DNA of 64,000 bases. Source: Flavobacteriaceae bacterium EG-1. GTDB taxonomy: Bacteria > Bacteroidota > Bacteroidia > Flavobacteriales > Flavobacteriaceae. Shown here piece by piece: positions 46,758-55,545 of this stretch (its first letter is position 1; each line of letters opens with the position of its first letter). Below the pieces are notes generated by a model. It searched no databases. It saw nothing but the letters and a program-made list of their open reading frames with translations, and was not told where the DNA came from. The translations under genes were made by a program, and so were the position numbers. The DNA lies in NCBI RefSeq assembly GCF_009649685.1, contig NZ_WJPK01000003.1, positions 329,921 through 393,920 of the forward strand, written 5' to 3'.

Positions 46758-46826
46758 CAAAAATTCAAGTATTTTGTAAGGTTTGGAACAACTATTGAAC
46801 TAAATACCGAAACAAAACAGATTTCT

Positions 46827-47585
46827 ATGTTAAAGTCAATAATTTTCGCAGTATTAAGTGTGTCAACGCTAATTGGTGTAAATAAAAGCCATAATATTCA
46901 ATATATTGATACAAACGAAGCAACTACAAGTTTTTTAACTACAGACCATACCCTCTGGAATACTTTATTAAAAAAACATGTAGATTCTGATGGTAATGTA
47001 AACTATGCGGCATTCAAAACGGATAAAGTTGATTTAGAAACATATTTGGATCAACTTAATAAAAATTCACCCTCAGACACCTGGTCTAAGAATGAAAAAT
47101 TAGCCTATTATATAAATTTATATAATGCAGCTACTGTTAAACTAATATTAGACAATTACCCACTGAAAAGTATAAAAGACATTAATAGTCCATGGGACAA
47201 AAAGTGGGTTCTTGTAGGCGGAAAGAAATATTCATTAGGAAGTATAGAACACAAAATTCTACGTAAAATGGATGAACCTCGTATTCATTTTGCCATCAAT
47301 TGTGCATCATATTCATGTCCTAAACTAATAAATACAGCTTTTACAGCTGACAAAATGGAAGCACAATTAGAAGCTGCGACCATAGATTTTATAAATGATT
47401 CATCTAGAAATAAGATTTCAGAAAATAACATTCAATTGTCAAATATCTTTAAATGGTATAAAACAGATTTTACTGACAAAAGCTCTTTAATTGATTATTT
47501 AAATAAATATGCCAAAATTAAAGCTTCAGAAAATGCTAAATTATCGTATCTAAACTACGACTGGGGACTTAATGTAGCACGATAG
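46827..47585 (+). CDS. DUF547 domain protein, exported
   Basis: A 252-residue protein with an N-terminal hydrophobic segment (SIIFAVLSVSTLIGV) that probably exports it. The DUF547 domain covers about 75-215 (AYYINLYNAATVKLILDNYPLKSI, HFAINCASYSCPKL, FKWYKTDF). The conserved Cys pair and His in HFAINCASYSCP look like an active or metal site. The family is common beside TIGR04282/TIGR04283 genes. Function unknown. The TIGR04283 glycosyltransferase gene follows after 4 nt. Confidence 0.9.
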   Translation: MLKSIIFAVLSVSTLIGVNKSHNIQYIDTNEATTSFLTTDHTLWNTLLKKHVDSDGNVNYAAFKTDKVDLETYLDQLNKNSPSDTWSKNEKLAYYINLYNAATVKLILDNYPLKSIKDINSPWDKKWVLVGGKKYSLGSIEHKILRKMDEPRIHFAINCASYSCPKLINTAFTADKMEAQLEAATIDFINDSSRNKISENNIQLSNIFKWYKTDFTDKSSLIDYLNKYAKIKASENAKLSYLNYDWGLNVAR

Positions 47586-47589
47586 TACA

Positions 47590-48279
47590 ATGTCAATAAG
47601 TATAATTATTCCTGTTTTAAATGAAGCAAGTGTAGTTGGACCTTTATTAACTTATCTCAGACATAATTCTTCTGCGCAAAACATAAAAGAAATTATTGTT
47701 GTAGACGGTGGTAGTTCTGACAAAACAGTTACAATTGCCAAAGCACAAGGAGCTAGAGTTATTTCTGCTAGAAAAGGTAGGGCAATACAATTGAATTGCG
47801 GCGCAAAAAATGCAATTGGAGAAATACTTTATTTTTTACATGTAGACACCTTACCTCCAAAAAATTTTGATAAATCCATTTTAAATGCTACTTCTTCAGG
47901 TAATCAAGCAGGTTGTTTTCGCATGAAGTTTAATACAAAAAGTAAATTTTTAAGTCTTTTCGCTTGGATGACGAAACTCAATTACAAAATATGTAGAGGA
48001 GGTGATCAGTCTTTATTTATTACAAACAAACTATTTAAAAAAACGAAAGGATTTAATGAAAACTATATTGTTTATGAAGACAATGAATTTACCGACAGGC
48101 TTTACAAAATAATTGATTTTAAAATTCTTCCTCGTCATGTAATAACCTCAGCCAGACGTTATGAAGAAATTGGCACAGTAAAACTTCAATACTATTTCGG
48201 TGTAATGCATTTTAAAAATTACACTGGTGCCGGACCAAAAAAATTATACGAATACTATTTAAGAAAAATTGCAGTTTAA
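47590..48279 (+). CDS. TIGR04283-type family 2 glycosyltransferase
   Basis: A 229-residue GT-A glycosyltransferase with no membrane helix. Motifs: SIIIPVLNEASVVGPLL, VVDGGSSDKT (first Asp), GRAIQLNCGAKNA, FLHVDT (DxD-equivalent), GGDQSLF and VYEDNEFTDRL. The TIGR04283 group is tied to arsenosugar-type loci, where it is thought to transfer the modified ribose. Encoded directly after DUF547 and 1.6 kb after its usual partner TIGR04282. No ArsM or ArsS gene occurs in this window. Confidence 0.9.
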   Translation: MSISIIIPVLNEASVVGPLLTYLRHNSSAQNIKEIIVVDGGSSDKTVTIAKAQGARVISARKGRAIQLNCGAKNAIGEILYFLHVDTLPPKNFDKSILNATSSGNQAGCFRMKFNTKSKFLSLFAWMTKLNYKICRGGDQSLFITNKLFKKTKGFNENYIVYEDNEFTDRLYKIIDFKILPRHVITSARRYEEIGTVKLQYYFGVMHFKNYTGAGPKKLYEYYLRKIAV

Positions 48280-48360
48280 AAATGTTAAAAATTAATACTT
48301 TAGAATAAGTTTAAGTCCATTACACAATAGCATGTTATATATTTAGCATACTTATTAATT

Positions 48361-48870
48361 ATGAAACTGGTGAGAACAATTCTAATTTTAATATTTTTCA
48401 CTTTTATTTGGAGACCAATTGTAGCTCAAAATTCCGCTGAGAATCCTTCCCAGATATACAAAAACAATGAATTACTAACTTTTAGTGGATTAAGTTTTCC
48501 TGCGGGCGTAAATGGAGAACTATTCAAAAATTTCAAAATAAATTACCAATTTACAGAACAAAACCAGTTTCAATTACAACATTTCTATGAAAAATTTGGC
48601 ACTTTTGAAAGCACAAATACAGCATTATTATTTAAGCATCATATAGCCAAAAACATATATTTATTTGCAGGCCCCGAAGCCGTTTTAGGAATAAATCAAG
48701 TAAATGGTTCGTTTGAATCAAAGCAAGTAAACATATTTGGAGGTATAGGATTTGAAGCGAATACAAATTTATTATTAGAACTTGGTTATAAAGCAAGAAC
48801 ATACAATAGCACAAACACAAATTTTGGAAATCCAGCACCTACTTCAGTTATGCTCCGTGCGAGTTTCTAA
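48361..48870 (+). CDS. Small exported beta-barrel-like protein
   Basis: A 169-residue protein with a signal peptide (LILIFFTFIWRPIVAQ). The mature part (145 residues) alternates hydrophobic and polar residues with about eight short strands and ends in an aromatic residue (VMLRASF), as small outer-membrane barrels do. I do not recognise a family. Convergent with the amidase gene, 19 bp apart, with no clear terminator. Confidence 0.78.
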   Translation: MKLVRTILILIFFTFIWRPIVAQNSAENPSQIYKNNELLTFSGLSFPAGVNGELFKNFKINYQFTEQNQFQLQHFYEKFGTFESTNTALLFKHHIAKNIYLFAGPEAVLGINQVNGSFESKQVNIFGGIGFEANTNLLLELGYKARTYNSTNTNFGNPAPTSVMLRASF

Positions 48871-48889
48871 TGAAATAAATAAAATTTAG

Positions 48890-49960
48890 CTATCGAATTC
48901 TTCCGATCTCACCACTTTCAAAATCTAAAATCACACCTTCAGAAATCCACTTTGCAAGTGCTTGGCGATTATCTGGATCTAAAATTCTTCTTTGATCCTT
49001 TTTATTTCTAATATTTCCAATTTCTATAAAAGTCATTGCAGGATGAGTGCGCTTTACAAGATATAAAGATGTACGATCTTGAAAGGTGCCCGAATAGGTT
49101 CTATTGGGCTGATACTTTTTATATTTCTTTTGAAATGTTTTATGTATACTTTCAGCTAATTTCTTACCATTCTTACTTTTTTCATGATGGTAGAAAAAGA
49201 CATCAATATTCTGACCTTTACTTCTACTATCAACATGAGTGACAATTAATCTCTGAAATTTACCTCTATTTTTACTGTGTAGTTGATTTACAATATCTAC
49301 ACGTTGCTTTAGTCTTGCAACCTGATTTAATGGAATAACCTTATCTAAGTAAGCTACTTCATCATGATCAATTTTTAAAATTCTTTCATCTCTAATTCCG
49401 TCGTTAGGATCCCTTATAATAATATAGACCGTTGCACCATGGGATAATAACTCTTTAGCCAAACGCAAAGTTATATCATAAGCATACTCGTCTTCTGCAA
49501 TAGATTTTCCACCATAAACGGCCATTGCACCTGGATCAGGTCCACCGTGCCCAGACACCAAGTAATATACTGCACCTTTTAATCGTTCACTTCGTGAAAC
49601 AACAGCAGAATGTTTGTCGCCAAAGATTTTATATTCTTTTCCTTCTACTTTTTTAATTTCGGTAGATTGTTCTTTAATTTCAGCAACTACGGGTACCGTA
49701 TCTAATTTTACATTCGGAATTTTATAGGTTCTGCCCGCATATAAATGCACGCTATCTCTTAAGTTTTCGATATTTAAAGCAACAAATTCATCAAAATAGT
49801 CATAAGGATGGAGCCCTTGTTTTCGTAATAACAATAAAATACCATCACCAGTTTCGGCTTTCACTGTTGCTAAAGAGTCTTGTGCAAAAGCTTGTCCGCC
49901 TATAAAAATAGTTAGAATGAGAATTCCCTTTAATGATTTTTTAATATTCAGTAAGTTCAT
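48890..49960 (-). CDS. N-acetylmuramoyl-L-alanine amidase with LysM-like domain
   Basis: Cleaves the amide between muramic acid and the stem peptide in the periplasm. 356 residues from the ATG at 49960, which begins the signal peptide (LKGILILTIFIGGQAFAQ) and lies downstream of the predicted promoter; an earlier ATG at 50014 would precede the transcription start. A LysM-like segment (about 32-83) precedes the Amidase_3 domain (about 132-350). Zinc ligands are His138 in SGHGGPDPG, Glu near 156 and His in VTHVDS; the catalytic Glu lies in FIEIGN. Confidence 0.93.
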   Translation of the reverse strand: MNLLNIKKSLKGILILTIFIGGQAFAQDSLATVKAETGDGILLLLRKQGLHPYDYFDEFVALNIENLRDSVHLYAGRTYKIPNVKLDTVPVVAEIKEQSTEIKKVEGKEYKIFGDKHSAVVSRSERLKGAVYYLVSGHGGPDPGAMAVYGGKSIAEDEYAYDITLRLAKELLSHGATVYIIIRDPNDGIRDERILKIDHDEVAYLDKVIPLNQVARLKQRVDIVNQLHSKNRGKFQRLIVTHVDSRSKGQNIDVFFYHHEKSKNGKKLAESIHKTFQKKYKKYQPNRTYSGTFQDRTSLYLVKRTHPAMTFIEIGNIRNKKDQRRILDPDNRQALAKWISEGVILDFESGEIGRIR

Positions 49961-50017
49961 TAATACCTTTTGCATGAAGCAACCAAAAACAATGCCTAAT
50001 TTAACATTGCTCACTTA

Positions 50018-50045
50018 CAAAATTACACAAGCAAATGAAAACCAA
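50018..50045 (-). promoter_or_regulatory. Promoter of the amidase gene
   Basis: On the minus strand TTG (50045-50043), a 17-nt spacer and TAATTTTG (50025-50018), a good TAnnTTTG box. The predicted start site leaves about a 50-nt leader before the ATG at 49960. Confidence 0.5.
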
Positions 50046-50103
50046 GAAACCAATCTCAAAAATTAGTTAACGATTTACTTAACAATTATAAAATTGTATC
50101 TAC

Positions 50104-51360
50104 CTAAAAATACTGCCCTATACCAAATACAAGTCCGCGCGATGCTCCCTTTGAAATTCCATATCCATAATCTATTCGGAATACAGCATTAAAAATACGC
50201 TTATGTACAAAGCGTAATCCCAAACCTGGGTATATTCTTATATTATCAGTATTAGAAAAATCATTCAATTTCCCTCCAGGATTTCTCCAGGTACCAGCAT
50301 CAATAAAAAGATTGCTTTGAAGAATAAACCAATTTTTATCAATTAAATTATGTCGATATTCTGTATTTAAAACTATTGTTCCAGTACCTCTATCTATAGT
50401 ATTACCTACACCTCTAATATTAATATTATTATCTACTGAAAATGGGGCAAATGGGGTTTCTTCATTTGTAGAAAGTCCAAGTCTCAGTCGACTCGCCCAC
50501 ACACCTTTACCATATAATTCTCGATAATAAATTAAATCGTTAAAGGCTATTACAAAGCTTGGAAAATCAGTTTCTACAGCTTTTACATATTGAAAATTAA
50601 AAGTATTCCGAAAACCATTTAATAATTGATAATCATAATCGACTCCATCATATTGGTGAATTACTTTTACAAGAGCCTTATCAATATCTAATGTACGTGG
50701 AACATTTACACTTGTTGCGCCAGAAATGTAATTATAGTTTTCCGTAAACATTCCTCCACCAAAAGAAAGTTGATTTCGTGAATTTAATTGATGCATAGCC
50801 AATAATTCTATGGCTTTATTATTGTAACTATAATCAGCAGAAGTATCATCAAAGAAAATAGGTTCCAAAGTTTTTAAATTATGATAGCTAAGCGACAAAC
50901 CCCATTTTCTACTTAATAGATAAGGAGCTTTTACTTGAAGACCGTATGAATTAAATACATCATATTGATAAAAGGCGCCTAAAGTAATATTTCGTCCTAA
51001 AAAATTAAATTCTTGTAGGCCTACTCTAAATGCAAATTCATCATTACTTGATGTATATATACTAGCAAACGGAATAAGCGTAAAATTCTCAACAATAATA
51101 AAAAGTACATCAGCACTTTTTTCATCATTATAATTCACTTCAAAATCTGCATTAGATATTGATGGTAATCGCTTTAAATACTGAACATCATTAATAATTT
51201 TTACAGAATCTAACAAGGACCCTTCTTTCGTATTTAACAGGTTTTTTATAAAAAGAGTATTATTTTTTTTTGCGTCTTTTATTATTACCTCAGATACAAC
51301 GGTTTGTGAAACAACCGATATATTCACTAATAAAAAACTTATTAAGAAAAAATTTCTCAT
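50104..51360 (-). CDS. Short Omp85/BamA-family outer-membrane protein with one POTRA-like domain
   Basis: 418 residues. After the signal peptide (FFLISFLLVNISVVSQ) there is room for a single POTRA-like domain (about 20-95: VSEVIIKDAKKNNTLFIKNLL, then DVLFIIVENFTLIPF), whereas BamA has five. A 16-strand-type barrel follows. The NINIRGVGN motif (about 315) corresponds to the RGF/Y loop-6 motif of Omp85 proteins, and the protein ends in Phe (IGQYF). It may insert or secrete a specific client. It lies 12 nt downstream of a lipoprotein gene and is the last gene of a three-gene set. Confidence 0.85.
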   Translation of the reverse strand: MRNFFLISFLLVNISVVSQTVVSEVIIKDAKKNNTLFIKNLLNTKEGSLLDSVKIINDVQYLKRLPSISNADFEVNYNDEKSADVLFIIVENFTLIPFASIYTSSNDEFAFRVGLQEFNFLGRNITLGAFYQYDVFNSYGLQVKAPYLLSRKWGLSLSYHNLKTLEPIFFDDTSADYSYNNKAIELLAMHQLNSRNQLSFGGGMFTENYNYISGATSVNVPRTLDIDKALVKVIHQYDGVDYDYQLLNGFRNTFNFQYVKAVETDFPSFVIAFNDLIYYRELYGKGVWASRLRLGLSTNEETPFAPFSVDNNINIRGVGNTIDRGTGTIVLNTEYRHNLIDKNWFILQSNLFIDAGTWRNPGGKLNDFSNTDNIRIYPGLGLRFVHKRIFNAVFRIDYGYGISKGASRGLVFGIGQYF

Positions 51361-51372
51361 AAAAGCAAAAAC

Positions 51373-52104
51373 CTAATTCTCATCTAAAACAAAAGGCATT
51401 TCAATAAACAGATTTACCCAATTATCTTCGCTAACACCCATTAAGGTAAAATTATAATTGAGATTATAATCAAGTTGTGGCGGTGTTTCACGAGTCACAT
51501 TTAAAACAACATTATTTGTGTTATAATATTGAAATGTTCGTTCTTCTGTATATGTACCTGAAAGTAGATTATTTTGGGCATCAGAAACGACCTCAAAGTA
51601 AATTACCGTATCGTCATAAACACCTTGTTCCCATGAAAACGTAGGCATTGTAGAAGCTATATTGGTTACAGTTATGCTATCTTGTAAGTTTATGGTTGGT
51701 TTAGAATCTTTTTTTATTCTAATTGGGTTACATAAATGCATTTTACCTTCATCTTCAAAAGTTACTATTACCCAAGTTCCTTCATCAACTCTAGTCTCAA
51801 TTTTCTTAAGGTAGCCATTAAAAACATCCTGTGTAATTACTTCAAACTCGTCATATTCCGAAAAATCATTTTTATCGGAGCTTGCAGAGCGAGTTTCAAA
51901 ATATCGAATATTGGTTGCTCCTATCCTTGGATACAAAAAAACACTAGTACGATCATCATTTTTATTGCTCGCAGCACAGGCAATTACATTATCTCTTACA
52001 ATTTCCATGTCGTTTATTGCTGCTTCTAATGTACCGGCTAAAACTTCCTTATCAACAGAACAACCAAAACATAAGACACCACATAAAATAATAAGGTTTT
52101 TCAA
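51373..52104 (-). CDS. Lipoprotein of unknown function
   Basis: A 243-residue protein with a lipoprotein signal (LIILCGVLCFGC, Cys15). The mature part looks beta-sandwich-like (fibronectin-like alternation, e.g. PTFSWEQGVYDDTVIYFEVV). No family recognised. It overlaps the upstream GH113-like gene by 4 bp and is followed by the Omp85-type gene, so it may be the client or partner of that barrel. Confidence 0.88.
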   Translation of the reverse strand: MKNLIILCGVLCFGCSVDKEVLAGTLEAAINDMEIVRDNVIACAASNKNDDRTSVFLYPRIGATNIRYFETRSASSDKNDFSEYDEFEVITQDVFNGYLKKIETRVDEGTWVIVTFEDEGKMHLCNPIRIKKDSKPTINLQDSITVTNIASTMPTFSWEQGVYDDTVIYFEVVSDAQNNLLSGTYTEERTFQYYNTNNVVLNVTRETPPQLDYNLNYNFTLMGVSEDNWVNLFIEMPFVLDEN

Positions 52105-53108
52105 AACGAATTCGATTTAAAATGATTTCTGATTACTTCTTCAGCTTTTTTATTTTGCGGTGTAAATCTATTATCTGTAGCACCACCTACTTTATCATGA
52201 TTAACAAACCATTTCCAAACATATCCGCCAGCAAACCAATCTTCTGACCAAAATTCATCAAAGAGAACCTTGGTTGCAATGGCCTGACCCTCAAAATTTA
52301 CTTGATCTTCATTACGATCTACTAGCCACGGTTTTTTTGCAGTAAAATCCATACTTCGATAACCAAATTCAGTAAAAACTACAGGTTTATTTACCTTCTT
52401 AGACAATTCTAACATTGGTTTTTTCCATTTTTGCCAACCTAACTTTAATTGCTCTACGGTTGGAGTTCTTTCTTCGGAAAGCGGAAAATATGCATCAATA
52501 CCGATATAGTCTAAATCTGACCAAAATGGTGTTCTTGTATATTCATCCCAATTCGCAGCATAGGTTAACTTTCCTTTATAAACTTCCTTTACTTTTTGAA
52601 TTAGATTTGTCCAAAATTCAGGTCTATTTTTCACAAATAGTTCTAATTCCGTTCCAATGCAAAAAACATCTATTTTAGAATCTTCTGCCAAGGCGGCATA
52701 AGAAATGATAAAATCGGCATAAGAAGATTCAAATATTTGCCAGTCTTTTTCATTTCCCATAACAATACTACCAGTAAATAATCCCCTAGACACCCAAATC
52801 TGGGGTTTTAGCATTACACTAATACCATTATCATGAAGTAATGCTACATATTGTTTAGCACCTTTTTCTGTTTCACCGAACCACTGTCTTTCCGAATTAA
52901 AAATTACCTCAGGAGAATTTAAATCTCGAACAAATCCGAATGGCATAACTGCAGCATGTGAAGCATTCAATGCGACTACAGGATCAATATGGTCTTGTGT
53001 AACCTCATTTCTGGAGGCAACAAAACTAACACCATTCATTTTAGAAAATTTCTGCCCTGCACAAGCAAGTTGTAAAAAGACCAAAAAAAGGAGACCTATT
53101 TTTTTCAT
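52101..53108 (-). CDS. Glycoside hydrolase family 113-like enzyme
   Basis: A 335-residue (beta/alpha)8-barrel hydrolase with an export signal; a lipoprotein-like Cys16 follows LQLA. GH113 enzymes are beta-mannanase-type. Candidate catalytic residues are Glu154 (acid/base, IGTELELF) and Glu247 (nucleophile, FTEFGYRS); MLKPQIWVSRG and YIGIDAYFPLSE are further conserved strands. First gene of the minus-strand set that continues with the lipoprotein and the Omp85-type barrel. Substrate specificity is inferred from the family only. Confidence 0.9.
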   Translation of the reverse strand: MKKIGLLFLVFLQLACAGQKFSKMNGVSFVASRNEVTQDHIDPVVALNASHAAVMPFGFVRDLNSPEVIFNSERQWFGETEKGAKQYVALLHDNGISVMLKPQIWVSRGLFTGSIVMGNEKDWQIFESSYADFIISYAALAEDSKIDVFCIGTELELFVKNRPEFWTNLIQKVKEVYKGKLTYAANWDEYTRTPFWSDLDYIGIDAYFPLSEERTPTVEQLKLGWQKWKKPMLELSKKVNKPVVFTEFGYRSMDFTAKKPWLVDRNEDQVNFEGQAIATKVLFDEFWSEDWFAGGYVWKWFVNHDKVGGATDNRFTPQNKKAEEVIRNHFKSNSF

Positions 53109-53153
53109 TTAAAGTGAAATAGTCCCCTAAAATAGCCTTTTTATTAATTTAAG

Positions 53154-54047
53154 CTACAAAATTACACGTAAACCCAAATTAAAAGTTTGCCCAAGACCTG
53201 TATTATTTCCTCTAACAAAATTCGTATATAAGATTTCTAAATTTAGTGCATGCGTTAATTGGTATTTAACCCCACCACCTAAGGCGGTGTAATTTTGACT
53301 GAAATTATTACCTAAATCCAAACGCTGAGAATGTTGAGCAAGGGCTAAAATTGTAAATTTATACGTTGGGAAATAACTCAAGAAAAGCCCTGGTGCTATA
53401 TTCATACTATTATTAGCAAAGCTATCTCCTGCTTTACCAAAGTTAAGTTCTGTATTTAATTCAGTAAACAATTGCCACTTTTCACTCGGAAAAGTGTAAT
53501 CGTAAAAGAATCGGTTTTGCCACACATATCCTTTTTGTTCTAAATAAACACCTTCTTCGGTCTCATTATCAATCAGTGGAATAAAAAAAGCACTTTGAAT
53601 TGAAAAATTACTTAAAGAAGCCACAGGAACAAATTTCACTGATGGTGCAATAGCAGTTAATCCGGATCTAGCAGAGCTCGCTTCTCCATCGAACTTAAAA
53701 ACATCTAATGCAGACCGGTCATTAATAGTGTTACTACGAACTCTCGCAATTGCCCCAACATTCCAACGCTTGTTCTCCCCAACTCCAGTATAAACCTCAA
53801 AAGTTGCTGTAAAAAATGTTGCTCTGGGGATATCGTCATCACTAAACGTGCTTTTCGTTTCAGTATATAAGTTATTAAACCACTTAATATCCCATTGACC
53901 TTTACCCATTAATTTTGAAGGGGTATATTGTTGAATATTACTTTTGTTTGCTGGTTCATCTAGAGTTTCTTCTTGACTTTGGAGCCCAATAAAAAACAGA
54001 AATATCGAAGATTGAATGAGAACTAAAATACCTTTTCTAAAAATCAT
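53154..54047 (-). CDS. Outer-membrane beta-barrel protein of unknown function
   Basis: A 297-residue exported protein (signal about 1-24, ending GLQSQ). A short acidic/Asn linker precedes about ten to twelve amphipathic strands with aromatic girdles (GQWDIKWFNNLYTET, YVWQNRFFYDYTF, LNLGLRVIL end). No family recognised with confidence. It lies 45 bp upstream of the GH113-like gene on the same strand and might belong to that operon. Confidence 0.82.
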   Translation of the reverse strand: MIFRKGILVLIQSSIFLFFIGLQSQEETLDEPANKSNIQQYTPSKLMGKGQWDIKWFNNLYTETKSTFSDDDIPRATFFTATFEVYTGVGENKRWNVGAIARVRSNTINDRSALDVFKFDGEASSARSGLTAIAPSVKFVPVASLSNFSIQSAFFIPLIDNETEEGVYLEQKGYVWQNRFFYDYTFPSEKWQLFTELNTELNFGKAGDSFANNSMNIAPGLFLSYFPTYKFTILALAQHSQRLDLGNNFSQNYTALGGGVKYQLTHALNLEILYTNFVRGNNTGLGQTFNLGLRVIL

Positions 54048-54093
54048 TTTTGGTTACTTATTTAACATTATGTTTTATATAGTCCTATATTAT

Positions 54094-54108
54094 GCGTAAA
54101 ACTTACGC
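54094..54108. promoter_or_regulatory. Palindrome upstream of the FAD oxidoreductase gene
   Basis: GCGTAA-AAC-TTACGC, a perfect 6-bp dyad, 82 bp before the ATG at 54190. The left half in context (TTATGCGTAAAAC) recurs as TTATGCGTATAAC near 57178-57190, before the MORN gene. A shared regulator site is possible. Confidence 0.35.
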
Positions 54109-54189
54109 TTAGAAAGTTTATTATTAAAAAAAGTAAAATGTTAAGTTTTTATCTTTTGTTACGACAGAATCTTAAACTGGTAAAGTATT

Positions 54190-55536
54190 ATGGAACATAT
54201 AGTTATTATTGGTAACGGAATTGCAGGTGTTACAGCTGCCAGACATATAAGAAAGAATTCCGATAAACAAATTACTATGGTTTCTGCTGAATCCGATTAT
54301 TTCTTTTCGAGAACTGCCCTCATGTATGTATATATGGGACATATGAAATTTGAACATACACAACCTTATGAAAATTGGTTTTGGAAAAAAAACAGAATAG
54401 ACTTAGTAAAAGGATATGTAAAAGAAGTACGTCATGAAAATAAAATTTTGATTTTATCTGATGGTACTAACATAACTTATGATAAATTAATTATCGCAAC
54501 AGGTTCCAAGCCAAATAAATTTGGTTGGCCGGGTCAAGATTTAAAAGGTGTACAAGGACTATACTCTAAGCAAGATTTAGAACAATTAGAAATAAATGCG
54601 CCCAATAATAAGGTATGTAAACATGCTGTTATTGTAGGTGGTGGTTTAATTGGAATAGAACTAGCAGAAATGCTACGTAGCAGAAAAATACCCGTAACTT
54701 TTTTAGTTCGAGAAAGTAGCTTTTGGAATGGAGTTTTACCAAAAGGAGAATCAGAAATGATTAACGAACATATTTTAGATCATCATATAGATTTACGTTT
54801 AGCCACTAATTTAGTTGAAATAATTCCTGATGAAAATGGTAAAGTAAAAGCCATAACAACCGATAAAGGGCATACGATTGAATGTGATATGGTAGGATTA
54901 ACAGCAGGTGTAAGTCCAAATATCGATTTCTTGAAGTCTTCAGGAATTGAATTGGGTCGCGGTGTTAAGGTAAATAGATATTTAGAAACCAATATAAAAG
55001 ACGTCTATGCAATTGGTGATTGTGCTGAACAACATGAAGCGATTGGTAACAGACGTCCAATTGAAGCAGTTTGGTATACTGGCAGAATGATGGGCGAAGC
55101 TTTAGCTCAAACTATTTGCGGTAATAAACGTGAATATAAACCTGGACACTGGTTTAATTCTGCCAAATTTTTAGACATCGAATATCAAACCTATGGTTGG
55201 GTTTTTAGTGAAAGAGGGTTAAAAGACAATGAACAACATTTTCATTGGCGTCATTCTAAAGAATACATCAGCATTACTATTTCATATGATAAAGTGACAA
55301 AGAAATTTTTAGGAATCAACACTTTTGGAATACGAATGCGACATAAAATTTTTGACCAATGGTTAACTGAAGAAAGAAGCGTAACACATGTATTGGAGTA
55401 TTTAAAAGATGCCAATTTTGATCCCGAATTTTATTCGCAATATGAATCTCAAATAATATCTCAATTTAATACTGCCCTAGGCACAAATATCAAACCAAAG
55501 AAAAAAAGCTGGAAACGAATTTTTGCAAAAGCTTAA
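54190..55536 (+). CDS. NAD(P)/FAD-dependent oxidoreductase
   Basis: A 448-residue flavoprotein of the two-dinucleotide-binding class, similar to rubredoxin/nitrite reductase FAD modules. FAD-binding IIGNGIAGVTAA at the N-terminus, NAD(P)H-binding IVGGGLIGIELAE (about 150-162), and the FAD-closing YAIGDCAE near 280. No disulfide CxxC is seen, so it is not a thioredoxin-type reductase. Nine bases separate it from a membrane 4Fe-4S protein, its likely electron acceptor. Confidence 0.92.
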   Translation: MEHIVIIGNGIAGVTAARHIRKNSDKQITMVSAESDYFFSRTALMYVYMGHMKFEHTQPYENWFWKKNRIDLVKGYVKEVRHENKILILSDGTNITYDKLIIATGSKPNKFGWPGQDLKGVQGLYSKQDLEQLEINAPNNKVCKHAVIVGGGLIGIELAEMLRSRKIPVTFLVRESSFWNGVLPKGESEMINEHILDHHIDLRLATNLVEIIPDENGKVKAITTDKGHTIECDMVGLTAGVSPNIDFLKSSGIELGRGVKVNRYLETNIKDVYAIGDCAEQHEAIGNRRPIEAVWYTGRMMGEALAQTICGNKREYKPGHWFNSAKFLDIEYQTYGWVFSERGLKDNEQHFHWRHSKEYISITISYDKVTKKFLGINTFGIRMRHKIFDQWLTEERSVTHVLEYLKDANFDPEFYSQYESQIISQFNTALGTNIKPKKKSWKRIFAKA

Positions 55537-55545
55537 AAAAAGAAT

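Noticed and set aside
41463-48279. Calling the block an arsenosugar biosynthesis cluster
   Set aside because: TIGR04282, PNP, DUF547 and TIGR04283 fit, but neither the arsenite methyltransferase nor the radical SAM ArsS is in the window, so only a similarity is reported.
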